Source: Sulfitobacter sp. HGT1 (GTDB lineage Bacteria > Pseudomonadota > Alphaproteobacteria > Rhodobacterales > Rhodobacteraceae). Taken from it: a DNA stretch of 64,000 nt. The stretch is taken from contig NZ_BLWI01000008.1 in assembly GCF_013282155.1 (NCBI RefSeq), positions 496,001 to 560,000 of the forward strand. The letters run 5' to 3'. The notes below the pieces were generated by a model. The model was given only the letters and a program-made list of their open reading frames with translations. It had not been told where the DNA came from and did no database searches. Numbering within the stretch: position 1 is the first letter of the stretch; the number at the start of each line of letters is the position of its first letter. The translations under genes were made by a program, and so were the position numbers. Positions 27,949-37,179 of the stretch are shown here, one piece after another.

Positions 27949-30036
27949 TCAGGACGCAAGATCGATACGCACCGGCACCCCGTTAAAGGCGGCATTCCCC
28001 GTCAGCGGGTCAATGCGGCGGTCATCGGTCAGATCGTTGATTGAAACGGTCCCCGCACTTGCCGCCACGCTGATCGTGTCACCGCTTTGGCCCCACCCTT
28101 GCGGGATCGAAACGACACCCGGTGCCATCGTATCCGTAATCTCGACCGGCAACGTCACCGTCCCAACGCGGGACGACACCCGCACGTCCATCCCATCGCT
28201 GATCCCCAGACGATCTGCATCTGTGATATTGACCTCGACGGTACAGCGGTTGCGCCCCTTGACCAGACGCGGGCTGTTCTGGGTCCAGCTGTTGTGACTG
28301 CGGACCTGCCGACGGCCGATCATGGCAAAAGGAAATTCGGCGTCCCGCTGATCCACAAACGCCAGCAGACGCGGCAGATCTTCCAGATAGACCGACGGCG
28401 CAAGGTGAAGCCGCTGATCGGGCGTTTCGAGCCGGTCGGTCAGACAGGGCTGCAACGGGCCAAGGTCCAGCGCGGTGCCTGCCTCCAGCATCGCCTCGAC
28501 CGTGACCTGCGGGTGGTATCCTTTGGTCAAAGCGGATTGCAGCACGTCTTCGGGGGAAGGGCCGATGTCATTGGCACCGTTCAACCGCGCGGTCAGTCGG
28601 GCGATCAGCTCCCATTCAGGCATCACGTTTTTGGGCGGATCAAACAGCGGGCGGGCATAGGCGGCGGTATTGCGCACGGCAAAGCTGTGGAACACCATGT
28701 CATAGACGGCCTCCTCCAGCGCAACGGTTCCGGGCAGGATCAAATCGGCATGGCGCGAGGTGTCGTTGATGTGGATATCCACGCAGATCACAAACTCCAG
28801 CTTTTCGATGGCCCGCTCGATCCGCCGCCCGTTTGGCGCGGTCAGAACCGGATTGCCCGCAACGGTGACCAGCGCCTTGATCTGGCCGTCGCCTGCGGTT
28901 TCCATTTCCTCGGCCATCACCGAGACAGGAAATTCGCCGTTGTACAAAGGCTGGCCGGACACACGCGAACGCGCCTCGGGATAGCTGCGCACCTTGCCTT
29001 TGCGCGATGTCATGCCCGCGTAATCGAATGCGGGCGTGGTGAACATCGCACCGCCCTCGGCGTCAAAGTTTCCGGTGATGACATTAAGCGCATATGCCGC
29101 CCACAGGGACAGCCCGCCAAAGCTTTGGGTTGAGGCCCCCATGCGCGCATAACACACGGCGCGCTTGGCCCCGGTGAAACTGGCCGCAAGCGCACGGATC
29201 GTGCCCGCGTCAATGCCTGTCACTTCGGCTGCCATTTCCGGCGTAAAGGGCGCGGCGGCTGCTTGCAGCGCGTCCAGACCGCTCACCACAGGCTCAAGAT
29301 GCCCCAGACGCTGCTTGCCCGTGGCGAAAACCTCGTGGATCAGCGCAAGCAGCAAAACGGCATCGGTCTCGGGGCGGATAAAGTGATGCGCCGCAGCCTT
29401 TTCGGCTGTTTCGGTGCGGCGCGGGTCGATCACCACCACCTGCCCCCCCCGTGCTGCGATTTCGTCCATGCGTTTGCCAAATCCGGGCGCGGTCATCATC
29501 GACCCGTTCGACACCAGCGGATTGCCCCCCAAGATCAACATGAAATCCGTGCGATCCACATCGGGGATCGGCATCAGCATCGGGTGGCCCAGCATGTGAA
29601 TTGATGCAACGTGATGGGGGATCTGATCTGCCGTCGCCGAGGAATAGCGGTTCTTGGTGCCCAACGCCCGAACCAGCCCCGGAAGGTTCAACAGATTGCC
29701 GAATTTATGCGCGTTGGGATTGCCCAGATAAACCCCGACCGCGTCTTTGCCATATGCCTCTTGCACGGCGCGCAGGCGGGTTGTGGCCACGTCCAGCGCT
29801 TCCTCCCAAGACACCTCTTTGAATGCGCCATCCACCTTGAGCAGTGGCGCGGTCACACGGTCGGGATCGGTGCGAAAATCCTGCAACGCGACGGCCTTGG
29901 GGCAGATATGCCCCCGCGACAGGGGATCGTCAGGGTCGGGTTTGACGCTGATCACCCGATCCTTGGTGTGGGTGATGATCAGGCCGCACATGGCCTCGCA
30001 AATATTGCAGGTGCGATAGTGTTTTTGTTCGGTCAT
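27949..30036 (-). CDS. Molybdopterin-dependent oxidoreductase with N-terminal 4Fe-4S site (MopB/CISM family)
   Basis: A 695-residue protein of the formate dehydrogenase/nitrate reductase superfamily. Cys10, Cys13, Cys17 and Cys45 (CNICEAMC...HICPK) bind an Fe-S cluster; LILGGNPLVSNGSM and VVIDPRRTETAEKA are pterin-binding blocks; and the C-terminal domain starts near RSHNSWTQNSPRL. There is no Tat signal, so it is cytoplasmic. The loop that usually carries the Cys, Ser or Sec metal ligand reads NRYSSATADQIPHH, with no Cys. No electron-transfer subunit or cofactor gene is adjacent. The substrate is unknown. Confidence 0.85.
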   Translation of the reverse strand: MTEQKHYRTCNICEAMCGLIITHTKDRVISVKPDPDDPLSRGHICPKAVALQDFRTDPDRVTAPLLKVDGAFKEVSWEEALDVATTRLRAVQEAYGKDAVGVYLGNPNAHKFGNLLNLPGLVRALGTKNRYSSATADQIPHHVASIHMLGHPMLMPIPDVDRTDFMLILGGNPLVSNGSMMTAPGFGKRMDEIAARGGQVVVIDPRRTETAEKAAAHHFIRPETDAVLLLALIHEVFATGKQRLGHLEPVVSGLDALQAAAAPFTPEMAAEVTGIDAGTIRALAASFTGAKRAVCYARMGASTQSFGGLSLWAAYALNVITGNFDAEGGAMFTTPAFDYAGMTSRKGKVRSYPEARSRVSGQPLYNGEFPVSVMAEEMETAGDGQIKALVTVAGNPVLTAPNGRRIERAIEKLEFVICVDIHINDTSRHADLILPGTVALEEAVYDMVFHSFAVRNTAAYARPLFDPPKNVMPEWELIARLTARLNGANDIGPSPEDVLQSALTKGYHPQVTVEAMLEAGTALDLGPLQPCLTDRLETPDQRLHLAPSVYLEDLPRLLAFVDQRDAEFPFAMIGRRQVRSHNSWTQNSPRLVKGRNRCTVEVNITDADRLGISDGMDVRVSSRVGTVTLPVEITDTMAPGVVSIPQGWGQSGDTISVAASAGTVSINDLTDDRRIDPLTGNAAFNGVPVRIDLAS

Positions 30037-30244
30037 GATCTGCCCTCCCCCTTGGTCGCGCTATGGTGTGATACCTGCGTCGCCATCGGTATTATTCAGG
30101 GCAACGGCAAAGCCGCTGCCGCCCAAGGCTAGACCGAGTTCCCAAAGAAGCGAAAGGGTTTCCCGCGCAACGCCGTAACGTCACAGCGGGTCAAACGCGT
30201 GCCAAAGCAAACGCGCTTGCAGCAAGGCTGGCTTTGACAACCGC

Positions 30245-30706
30245 TCAAAGATCGACTGGCAGCGCGCCGGACACCTTCATTTGCCGCAGGATAAAGGTAG
30301 TTGTCGTCGTCTGCACGACCTTGAGCCGCAGAAGGCTGTGCATGATGAATTGCTCAAGGCTTTCGGGGTCTTTGGCAGCAACTTTGAGAATATAGTCAAA
30401 GTCACCCGTGATCGACGAACATTCCAGCACCTGGTCGTTCTTGTCCACAAAGGCCTGGAATGTATCAATCGAGGCAACGTCATGATCCACCAGCGACACC
30501 TGAATATGGGCAAAAGCATGTAGACCCAGCTTTTTGCCATCCAGAATTGCCGCATAGCGGGTGATGTAGCCCTCTTCCTCCAGCCGTTTGACCCTTCGCC
30601 AGCACGGAGAGGGCGACAGCCCCACCGCATCCGAGAGCGCTTGCGTGTTGGCGCGCCCGTCGCGTTGCAGAACCTTCAGGATGAGCTTTTCAAATGAATC
30701 GAGCAA
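30245..30706 (-). CDS. Lrp/AsnC family transcriptional regulator
   Basis: A 153-residue regulator: winged helix at residues 1-55 (recognition helix in SDAVGLSPSPCWRRVKRLEEE) and a C-terminal RAM ligand-binding domain (about 65-145, with SSITGDFDYILKV). Translation appears to start at TTG 30706 (MLDSFEKL), behind AGTAGG. It is divergent from the ThDP-dependent enzyme at 30854 across 147 bases, the usual arrangement for an Lrp-type regulator and its target. Control of that enzyme and perhaps the EamA exporter after it is inferred. Confidence 0.9.
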   Translation of the reverse strand: MLDSFEKLILKVLQRDGRANTQALSDAVGLSPSPCWRRVKRLEEEGYITRYAAILDGKKLGLHAFAHIQVSLVDHDVASIDTFQAFVDKNDQVLECSSITGDFDYILKVAAKDPESLEQFIMHSLLRLKVVQTTTTTFILRQMKVSGALPVDL

Positions 30707-30853
30707 AGATTTACCTACTTTTTGTGGATATCAGGCATAACTCACCCAGCCTGACCCAAAACAGACCAATTTAGAAGCAATTTCACGCAACACAGACAGT
30801 ATCATCCCTCAAAGCCCGTCGAAGCTGTCAAATTTGAGGAAAAGGTCACGCCA

Positions 30854-32476
30854 ATGTCCCCCCAGAACCATGTTTATCAATCCATTGCACGTGCCACCAA
30901 AGACCACGGAACCCAAAAGATGTTCGGCCTGATGGGGGATGCAAACCTGTTCATGGTCGACAGTTTTGTGCGCGATTGTGGCGGTGATTTCATCCCCGCA
31001 GCCCATGAGGGCAGCACGATCCTGATGGCGGCGGCCTATGCCCATGTTTCGGGCCATGTCGGGGTTGCAACCGTCACCCACGGGCCCGCGCTCTCCAATT
31101 GTCTGACCGCGCTGACCGAAGCCGCGCGGGGACATAGCCCGATGGTCGTTCTGGCCGGGGACACCCCCGCAGACAATCCGCGCCACCTGCAAAGCATCGA
31201 CCAGCGCGAACTGGTCAAGGTCACAGGCGCAGGGTTTGTGCAGCTTCGCACGCCCGCAACCGTCTGCGAGGACGTCGCGCGGGCGTTCTACCGCGCCCGT
31301 GTCGAACGCCGCCCTATCGTGTTGAACATGCCCGCTGATTTCATGTGGCAAGAAGCGGATTACACCCTTCAGGTGCTGGATGTGTTCACCACCCCCGGCG
31401 GGGTGGCCGAAGGTGATATTCTGGATAATGCGATTGGGATGATCGCCTCGGCGCGGCGTCCTTTGATCCTTGCGGGGGGCGGGGCCATCCATGCACGCGA
31501 TCAGTTGGTGCGACTGGCCGACCGGCTGGAAGCACCGCTTGCAACGACGCTTCGGGCCAAGGGTCTTTTCAACGATCACCCCTATAACATTGATATCTTC
31601 GGTACTCTGTCGACCCCCGCCGCCTATGACCTGATCGCGAAATCCGATTGCATTATCTGCTTTGGCACCGCGCTGCATGATTTCACAACGGACCGTGGCA
31701 AGTTGATGAAAGACAAACGGATCGTGCAAATCGACAGCGACCCGACCGCGATTGGGGGCGGGCTGCACCCCGACGCAGCCCTGATCGCCGATGCGGGGCT
31801 GACCGCTGACACCATCCTGCATTGGCTGGACGAGGCCGAGATCCCCGCCAGCGGCTTTACCCGCGAACTCGATACCGCGTCGCTTACCGCCCATGTGGCA
31901 GGATCGGGCAAGGCACCGGAAGGTTTCGTGAATTATGTCTACGCGCTTGATCGGTTGGAACAGGCCCTGCCCGAAAACCGCGTCTTGGTCACGGACGGGG
32001 GGCGTTTCATGACAGAGGTCTGGTGCCGCATTTCGGTGCCCGACCCGCGCAGCTTTGTCAGTACGGTGAATTTCGGGGCCATCGGATTGGGGCTGCAAGA
32101 AGCTATCGGGGCAGCGGTTGCCGCGCCGGATCGTCCGGTCGTGCTGTTCAGTGGCGATGGCGGGTTCATGATGGGCGGAATCAATGAATTCAACACAGCC
32201 GTGCGCCTTGGGCTGGATCTGATCGTGATCATCGCGAACGATTCCGCCTATGGGGCCGAACACATCCAGTTCGTCGACCGCAAGATGGACCCAAGCCTGA
32301 CCCAATTTACCTGGCCGTCTTTCGCCCAGATCGCCAAATCGCTTGGCGCAGACGGGGTCGAGGTGCGCTCGAATGATGCGCTTGAACACGCGCTTGCAGC
32401 GCTTGAGACCCGCAAGGGCCCCTTCCTGATCGACCTTCGGCTTGACCCTGATGATGTCCCCCGCATGCGCATCTGA
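30854..32476 (+). CDS. Thiamine diphosphate-dependent enzyme, acetolactate synthase-like
   Basis: A 540-residue ThDP enzyme with the three-domain pyruvate oxidase/acetolactate synthase fold. The N-terminal domain has the catalytic glutamate in IPAAHEGSTILMAAAYA, and the ThDP/Mg motif is GDGGFMMGGINEFNTAVRLG. The ribosome site GAGGAAAAGG precedes the ATG. No small regulatory subunit gene follows, so it is not a standard IlvBH pair. Its position beside an Lrp regulator and an EamA exporter suggests amino-acid or keto-acid metabolism. Exact reaction unknown. Confidence 0.85.
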   Translation: MSPQNHVYQSIARATKDHGTQKMFGLMGDANLFMVDSFVRDCGGDFIPAAHEGSTILMAAAYAHVSGHVGVATVTHGPALSNCLTALTEAARGHSPMVVLAGDTPADNPRHLQSIDQRELVKVTGAGFVQLRTPATVCEDVARAFYRARVERRPIVLNMPADFMWQEADYTLQVLDVFTTPGGVAEGDILDNAIGMIASARRPLILAGGGAIHARDQLVRLADRLEAPLATTLRAKGLFNDHPYNIDIFGTLSTPAAYDLIAKSDCIICFGTALHDFTTDRGKLMKDKRIVQIDSDPTAIGGGLHPDAALIADAGLTADTILHWLDEAEIPASGFTRELDTASLTAHVAGSGKAPEGFVNYVYALDRLEQALPENRVLVTDGGRFMTEVWCRISVPDPRSFVSTVNFGAIGLGLQEAIGAAVAAPDRPVVLFSGDGGFMMGGINEFNTAVRLGLDLIVIIANDSAYGAEHIQFVDRKMDPSLTQFTWPSFAQIAKSLGADGVEVRSNDALEHALAALETRKGPFLIDLRLDPDDVPRMRI

Positions 32477-32579
32477 CCAATCAGGTTGAAAGTTCCCGGC
32501 CTGCCAAATACTGACGTGTAAGGTAAGGGACTGCGGAAATGCTTGGCTTCAGCGCAGTTCACCAGCATTGAGGCACCCT

Positions 32580-33476
32580 TTGAGAATTGACATTGCAACG
32601 GACAGCCGGGCCAACCTGATCGGCAGCATCTGGATGATCGCGTCGATGGCGGGTTTCGCCATTGAGGACGCCTTTGTAAAAGCCGTGTCCGAAACCCTGC
32701 CCGTCGGTCAAATTCTGATCCTGTTCGGCTTGGGGGGCGCATTGGTCTTTGCGCTTGTGGCGCGCGCCAACAAGCAGCCGCTGTTCGTCCAGGATGTCGT
32801 GTCGCGCCCCATGTGTATTCGCATGTTCTTTGAGATCATCGGCCGTCTGTTCTATGTGCTGGCAATTGCGCTGACCCCGTTGTCTGCGGCGACCGTTATC
32901 CTTCAGGCGACCCCGCTGGCAGTGGTCGCAGGGGCCGCTTTGGTCTTTGGCGAACGGGTCGGCTGGCGCAGATGGCTGGCCGTTTTTATCGGGCTGTTGG
33001 GGGTTGTCGTCATCCTTCAGCCCGGAACGGATAGTTTTTCGGCCCTGTCCGTTCTGGCCATTATCGGAATGATCGGCTTTGCGGGCCGCGATCTGGCCAG
33101 CCGTGCCGCACCTGCCACCCTGCACACCTCGATCCTTGGCCTATATGGTTTCCTGTCTGTCATCATCGCCGGCGTCGCCATTTCGGTTTGGCAATCGGCA
33201 CCCTTCGTGCGCCCCGATGCCGAGGTTTGGCTGTTCTTGCTTGGGGCAGTCCTCGCAGGCGTTGCGGCTTATTCCTGCCTGATGAAGGCGATGCGCACCG
33301 GTGAAGTATCCGCCGTCACCCCCTTCAGATACACGCGATTGCTGTTCGGCTTGGCATTCGGGGTTATCCTGTTTGGCGAACGGCTGAGCCTGGAAATGCT
33401 GGTCGGGTCCGGTTTGATCGTGTTTTCAGGCCTTTTTATCCTATGGAGAGGCAAACAGGCCAAAGCAGCTTTGTGA
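32580..33476 (+). CDS. EamA/DMT family membrane transporter
   Basis: About 298 residues, with ten hydrophobic segments in two EamA repeats (roughly residues 15-135 and 150-290). The repeat ends ATPLAVVAGAALVFGERVGW and GVILFGERLSLEMLVG show the family's ....GE.... signature. Members export amino acids or metabolites. I see two TTG starts: 32580 (GAGG six bases upstream) and 32568; no ATG fits. It follows the ThDP enzyme by about 100 bases on the same strand and may share its transcript. Substrate unknown. Confidence 0.82.
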   Translation: MRIDIATDSRANLIGSIWMIASMAGFAIEDAFVKAVSETLPVGQILILFGLGGALVFALVARANKQPLFVQDVVSRPMCIRMFFEIIGRLFYVLAIALTPLSAATVILQATPLAVVAGAALVFGERVGWRRWLAVFIGLLGVVVILQPGTDSFSALSVLAIIGMIGFAGRDLASRAAPATLHTSILGLYGFLSVIIAGVAISVWQSAPFVRPDAEVWLFLLGAVLAGVAAYSCLMKAMRTGEVSAVTPFRYTRLLFGLAFGVILFGERLSLEMLVGSGLIVFSGLFILWRGKQAKAAL

Positions 33477-33520
33477 TCTGACCTGCAAGGAATGCGGTGT
33501 CGCAGCCTGTGTCGCCACCG

Positions 33521-33937
33521 CTACCCGTCCCGACCGGGTTCAGACGGATCGCTGGAAAAGAGCGCGATCTTGTTGCCTTGGGGGTCGCGAAGGTAGCCAA
33601 CATAGAAATGCGGTCCATATGACACGCGAAAACCGGGCTGGCCCTCGTCAAAGCCGCCAGCGGCAAGGGCAGCGGCGTGCAGGTCCCGAACCTGAGCTTG
33701 ATTGCGCGCCTCGAATGCGATCATGGTCCCGTTCCCGGCCGAGGCAGCATTACCGTCAAAGGTCGGTTTAACGTAGAAATCCGGCAAAGGGGCAGACTGC
33801 CCCGGTTGAACCGGCAGCGCATAGCTCAGCCCCTCAGGCCCCTCTTTCAGCCCGTACCCGAGGGCTGGCAAGAACGCTGAATAAAACCGCTTCGCGCGGG
33901 CGATATCATCAGCACCAACGGTGACATAGGCAATCAT
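33521..33937 (-). CDS. VOC family (glyoxalase/bleomycin resistance fold) protein
   Basis: A 138-residue single-domain vicinal-oxygen-chelate protein, starting at MIAYVTVGADDI with AAAGGAA upstream. Typical elements are ARAKRFYSAFLPALGYG at the N-terminus and the closing VGYLRDPQGNKIALF. Metal-ligand positions are partly recognisable (acidic residues in PQGN..). Single-domain members of this type act in detoxification or have no known role. The gene is followed by no partner and lies at the edge of a decayed region (34075-35121). Confidence 0.85.
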   Translation of the reverse strand: MIAYVTVGADDIARAKRFYSAFLPALGYGLKEGPEGLSYALPVQPGQSAPLPDFYVKPTFDGNAASAGNGTMIAFEARNQAQVRDLHAAALAAGGFDEGQPGFRVSYGPHFYVGYLRDPQGNKIALFSSDPSEPGRDG

Positions 33938-34074
33938 GCTGCGTGTTCCTTTCGAGGCGTTCGGATATTGTGGCGCGTTTACAGGATGATGGTAGAACAA
34001 CGCGCGAACCGGCTCAACAACCGCGACGCGCAGTTGGCAACGGGAGTTTTTCAATATCCGGCTCGCCCCCCGTT

Positions 34075-34263
34075 TCAGACCATGGTCCACACCCCCGCCC
34101 CGATCATGCCCGCACCAGCGACCTTGGAAACCACATCGCCCGCGGGAACGGCCTTTTCGATCAGAACAAAGATCGTGATCGCGATGATCCATGCAGCCTG
34201 CATCACGCCGACAACGAACAAAAGCCCCATCAGCGCTGACGTCTGACACAGCCGGAAAACGGG
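34075..34263 (-). pseudogene. Truncated DUF2182 membrane protein, C-terminal remnant
   Basis: An open frame of about 63 codons ending at TGA 34075-34077. Its last 51 residues read MGLLFVVGVMQAAWIIAI..., then FVLIEKAVPAGD and VAGAGMIGAGVWTMV. This matches my memory of the C-terminus of DUF2182 integral membrane proteins (LLF.VGVM..., EK..P, GAGLI..G.W). A stop codon cuts the frame off upstream at 34264, and the rest of the gene is missing. The IS3-family remnant starts about 230 bases further on, so the gene was probably broken by insertion or deletion there. DUF2182 is recognised by eye, not by search. Confidence 0.5.
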
Positions 34264-34492
34264 TTATCAAGCGTGAGGCCCTCATTGTTAAGAATGCCCA
34301 GGCACCGATCCGAGGGGACAGGACTGTGATGGGGCGTTCCCGTCAGGCTCCTATAAGGTCACATCTCGCCCGTTGCCGGGGCGCTTGATGGTCGACACGT
34401 CAACGCAATGACACGCAGTCAATCGTAACATGGGTCAGGCCATCAAGCCGCAATACCATACTCACAGTCATAGCAATTTCCCTTTCCACTCA
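34264..34492. other. Non-coding gap between two decayed genes
   Basis: I see no gene in this 229-base stretch. On the minus strand a 23-codon frame (MTVSMVLRLDGLTHVTIDC..) starts at about 34472 behind a GGAAAGGGA-like site and stops early. It may be another cut gene start, but it is too short to name. Confidence 0.3.
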
Positions 34493-35121
34493 TGCACTGC
34501 CCGGCAGTGCATGTTCACATGCGCGAGAGGGGACACTTTGAAGCCGTGCTGTCGCAGGATTTTCTGATAGTCGTGCGAACAATATTGCGACACGAGATCC
34601 GTGTGATGGATGCAGCCCTTTGGGCGGTGAGCGGAATGCTATCGCCATGTTTAACGCCCGGATCGCCAGGTCTCGCTTCATCCTGTTGCTCACCGCCCAA
34701 CCGATCACGCGCCGAGAATGCAGGTCCAGTATTACAGCGAGATACAGCCACCCTTCGTGCGTCCAAATATAAGTGATGTCACCGGCCCATGTCTGGTTTG
34801 GCTGATCTGCTGTAAAGTTCCGCTCCAGCAGGTTCGGCGCAATGTTGAACCTATTATCGCTGTCTGTCGTCACCTTGTGTTTGCGCGTCCTCACCACTGA
34901 TATTCCGTTCTGGCGCATCAAACGGCCAACACGGCGGTGACCGATATCCAATCCGATCTCCTTCAGCTCTTCGGTCATCCGTGGGCTGCCACTCTCGGGA
35001 CATAGCTGCGCAATACCCTGCCGCGCAGTGGATCATCAGCAACCTGCATACGCGTTAGCCCGCTGGTCAGCGCGATGCGCACCGCATCTTGCCGGAATTC
35101 GCCCGTCCGTTTCAGTCCCAT
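34493..35121 (-). pseudogene. Decayed IS3-family transposase (orfA-orfB, deleted and frameshifted)
   Basis: The 5' end (ATG 35121) encodes MGLKRTGEFRQDAVRIALTS, the start of an IS3-family OrfA. The frame then jumps into OrfB: PRMTEELKEIGLDIGHRRVG, then FTADQPNQTWAGDITYIWTH with the first catalytic Asp, then AVILDLHSRRVIGWAVSNRM. The rest of orfA and the first part of orfB are deleted. After FRSPPKG the frame shifts by one: GCIHHTDLVSQYCSHDYQKI continues in the next frame, with LV in place of the usual RG. The end with the catalytic Glu is missing. The element cannot make a transposase. I could not identify its terminal repeats. Confidence 0.85.
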
Positions 35122-35357
35122 GGTCAGTCTCCTTTGTTGCAGCAAATGCGATCAAAGGAGCGGCATCAAACCGTGGAATCAGACACCTAGGGACCTCGTA
35201 ACACCAATCGCGGATCATGGATAATTGGTACGGTTATCTGTCGCCATCCAAAGGGTGACCACAATGTGCCTCTTCCAAGTGTCGGGCCGGGCCTGGATGA
35301 GTGGGCGATCAAAGGTAATTTAGCTCAGAAGCCGAGTTTATTGTTTCTCAATCAAGC
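35122..35357. other. Non-coding stretch between IS3 remnant and TRAP operon
   Basis: No gene is visible in these 236 bases. They may include an end of the degraded insertion sequence, but no inverted repeat partner was found. Confidence 0.3.
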
Positions 35358-36674
35358 CTATCTGCCCATCAACCCCGGCAACCATGTGCCCAGTTCGGGC
35401 AGCCAGACGATCAGGCCAAGCACAAAAAGCTTGATCAGAACGAAAGGCGTCACCGCCGCATAGATGTCGCGCATGCGGATTTCGGGTGGTGCCACGCCGC
35501 GCATCACGAACAAAAGCAATCCAAAGGGGGGCGTTAGCAGCCCAATCTCCATCGTCAGAAGATAGACCACGCCCAAAACCAACGGGTCGATCCCCATCGC
35601 ATTGGCCAGCGGCACAAAGACCGGAACGGTGACCATCAGCATCGACACCTGATCAATGAAGCAGCCCAGAAATAGTAGGATCGCTATCATGCCAAGCAAC
35701 ACCATCAGCGGGGTCGGGTCAAAGCTGTTGATGGCGTTGATGAGGCCGTTTGTGGCTCCGGAAAAGGACAGAACCTGCGCGAAAGTCTGGCTTGCTGCGA
35801 TAATGAACAGGATCATCACTGAAAGCTTGAGCGTTTCCATCAGCGCGCGGCCCAGTTTTGCCCAAGTCAGCGCGCGATAGGCTGCGCCGATGGCGACTGC
35901 GGTCAGACTGCCCAGGGCAGCGCTTTCTGTCGGCGTTGCGATCCCCAGCAGCAGTGATCCGATCACCACGGCAAACAGCACCGACAGCGGAAGCACATAG
36001 AGGACGAAGGGCGTCCACCTTTCCCTCAGGCTCATTTTTTCCTGCGTGTCGGGGGGGGCGACGGAAGGATCAAGAATGCTGCGCCCGACCACATAGGCCA
36101 CGAATAAAAGCGCCAGCAGCAGCGCGGGGATGACCCCTGCGACCAGTAACCCGGCAATGGATATTCCCGCGAGCGAGCCAACCAGAACCGCCAGTGCCGA
36201 GGGCGGAATCAGCATTGCAATCGCGCCGGATGCCATGATCGGGCCCATGGCCATCGACGGGTGGTAGCCTCGCTTGAGCATACCCGGCAACAGCGTACTG
36301 CCCAGCATTGCCGTATTTGCGATGGTGGACCCGGACAAGGCGGCAAAGATCGTACCGCCAAAGATGGTGACCACGGACATACGCCCCGGGATGCGCGTCA
36401 CGACCCGTTCAATCGCGTCAATGGCCCGGTGTGCGACACCGGTCTGAAATAAGATCTCGCCCATCAGGATAAATAGCGGGATCGGGGCAAGCTGGAAGTT
36501 CGCCACCGACTGCGCCGAATTTCGCGCCAATTGCAGGATGCCACGTTCACCGCCCAGAACGAAATACGCGCCGACCGTGGTGACGGCAATGAATGCAAAG
36601 GCGACGGGCAGGCCGATAAGCAAGAGTACCGCCAAGCCCCCCAGCATCAATGTCAGAGTTAATCCCCAATCCAT
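35358..36674 (-). CDS. dctM: TRAP transporter large permease (DctM type), second system
   Basis: A 438-residue, highly hydrophobic DctM-type permease with about 12 membrane segments. The late block LLFLGCFIDQVSMLMVTVPV and VYLLTMEIGLLTPPFGLLLF are characteristic. It starts at MDWGLTLTLM, four bases after the dctQ stop, and ends the dctP-dctQ-dctM operon. It clearly differs in sequence from the DctM at 985-2385, so the two systems are separate in origin and probably in substrate. The whole operon sits between IS3 and IS5 remnants. Confidence 0.93.
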   Translation of the reverse strand: MDWGLTLTLMLGGLAVLLLIGLPVAFAFIAVTTVGAYFVLGGERGILQLARNSAQSVANFQLAPIPLFILMGEILFQTGVAHRAIDAIERVVTRIPGRMSVVTIFGGTIFAALSGSTIANTAMLGSTLLPGMLKRGYHPSMAMGPIMASGAIAMLIPPSALAVLVGSLAGISIAGLLVAGVIPALLLALLFVAYVVGRSILDPSVAPPDTQEKMSLRERWTPFVLYVLPLSVLFAVVIGSLLLGIATPTESAALGSLTAVAIGAAYRALTWAKLGRALMETLKLSVMILFIIAASQTFAQVLSFSGATNGLINAINSFDPTPLMVLLGMIAILLFLGCFIDQVSMLMVTVPVFVPLANAMGIDPLVLGVVYLLTMEIGLLTPPFGLLLFVMRGVAPPEIRMRDIYAAVTPFVLIKLFVLGLIVWLPELGTWLPGLMGR

Positions 36675-36678
36675 GATG

Positions 36679-37173
36679 CTAAAGCCCGCTCAGCGGGGCG
36701 TCGGGCATGCCAGGCTGCAGTACCTTGCGTAGGAAGACGGCAACACAAAGCGCCATGGACGCAGGCACGAATGCCAGCATCCACCATTCCGGGATCACAA
36801 ATGACGTGCGGATCATCGACCCGCGCGCGGCTGAGGCAATTGCGGCTTGAAGCCCGTACCAACCCAGAATCCCCGCCGTGACCGCCCCGATCAGATTGGT
36901 GACACGGCCTACTGTCTGCTCTGCCCGGGGGGGCAAAGCGCTGGTGAGCAGGTCGACTTTGACGTGACCACCCTGCGCCAGGACCCAAGGTGCCCCCATG
37001 AAAGTGGCAATCATCAGTGCGTATTGTATCGCGTCCAGCGCGCCGTAGATGACCGGCAAGCCAAGGTTGCGCAATGCCACGTTGATCGCGATGGTCACGG
37101 CAATCAAACCCAGGATGCCTGCCGAACACACGGCAAGCATCCAGAGGGCCCGGTCAAAGATGTGTCCGATCAT
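36679..37173 (-). CDS. dctQ: TRAP transporter small permease (DctQ type), second system
   Basis: A 164-residue protein with four hydrophobic segments, the standard DctQ size. The stretch GAPWVLAQGGHVKVDLLTSA matches the conserved helix-loop of the family. It starts at ATG 37173, six bases after the dctP stop, and is followed four bases later by dctM. It forms the membrane complex with that subunit. Confidence 0.9.
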   Translation of the reverse strand: MIGHIFDRALWMLAVCSAGILGLIAVTIAINVALRNLGLPVIYGALDAIQYALMIATFMGAPWVLAQGGHVKVDLLTSALPPRAEQTVGRVTNLIGAVTAGILGWYGLQAAIASAARGSMIRTSFVIPEWWMLAFVPASMALCVAVFLRKVLQPGMPDAPLSGL

Positions 37174-37179
37174 CTTTGA

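Noticed and set aside
30809-32389. 526-codon minus-strand frame
   Set aside because: Antisense to the ThDP enzyme, whose sense strand shows an intact ThDP motif.
33938-34285. Extension of the VOC frame upstream to 34285
   Set aside because: The added 116 residues are Asp/Arg/Gly-rich without a domain, and ATG 33937 has a good ribosome site.
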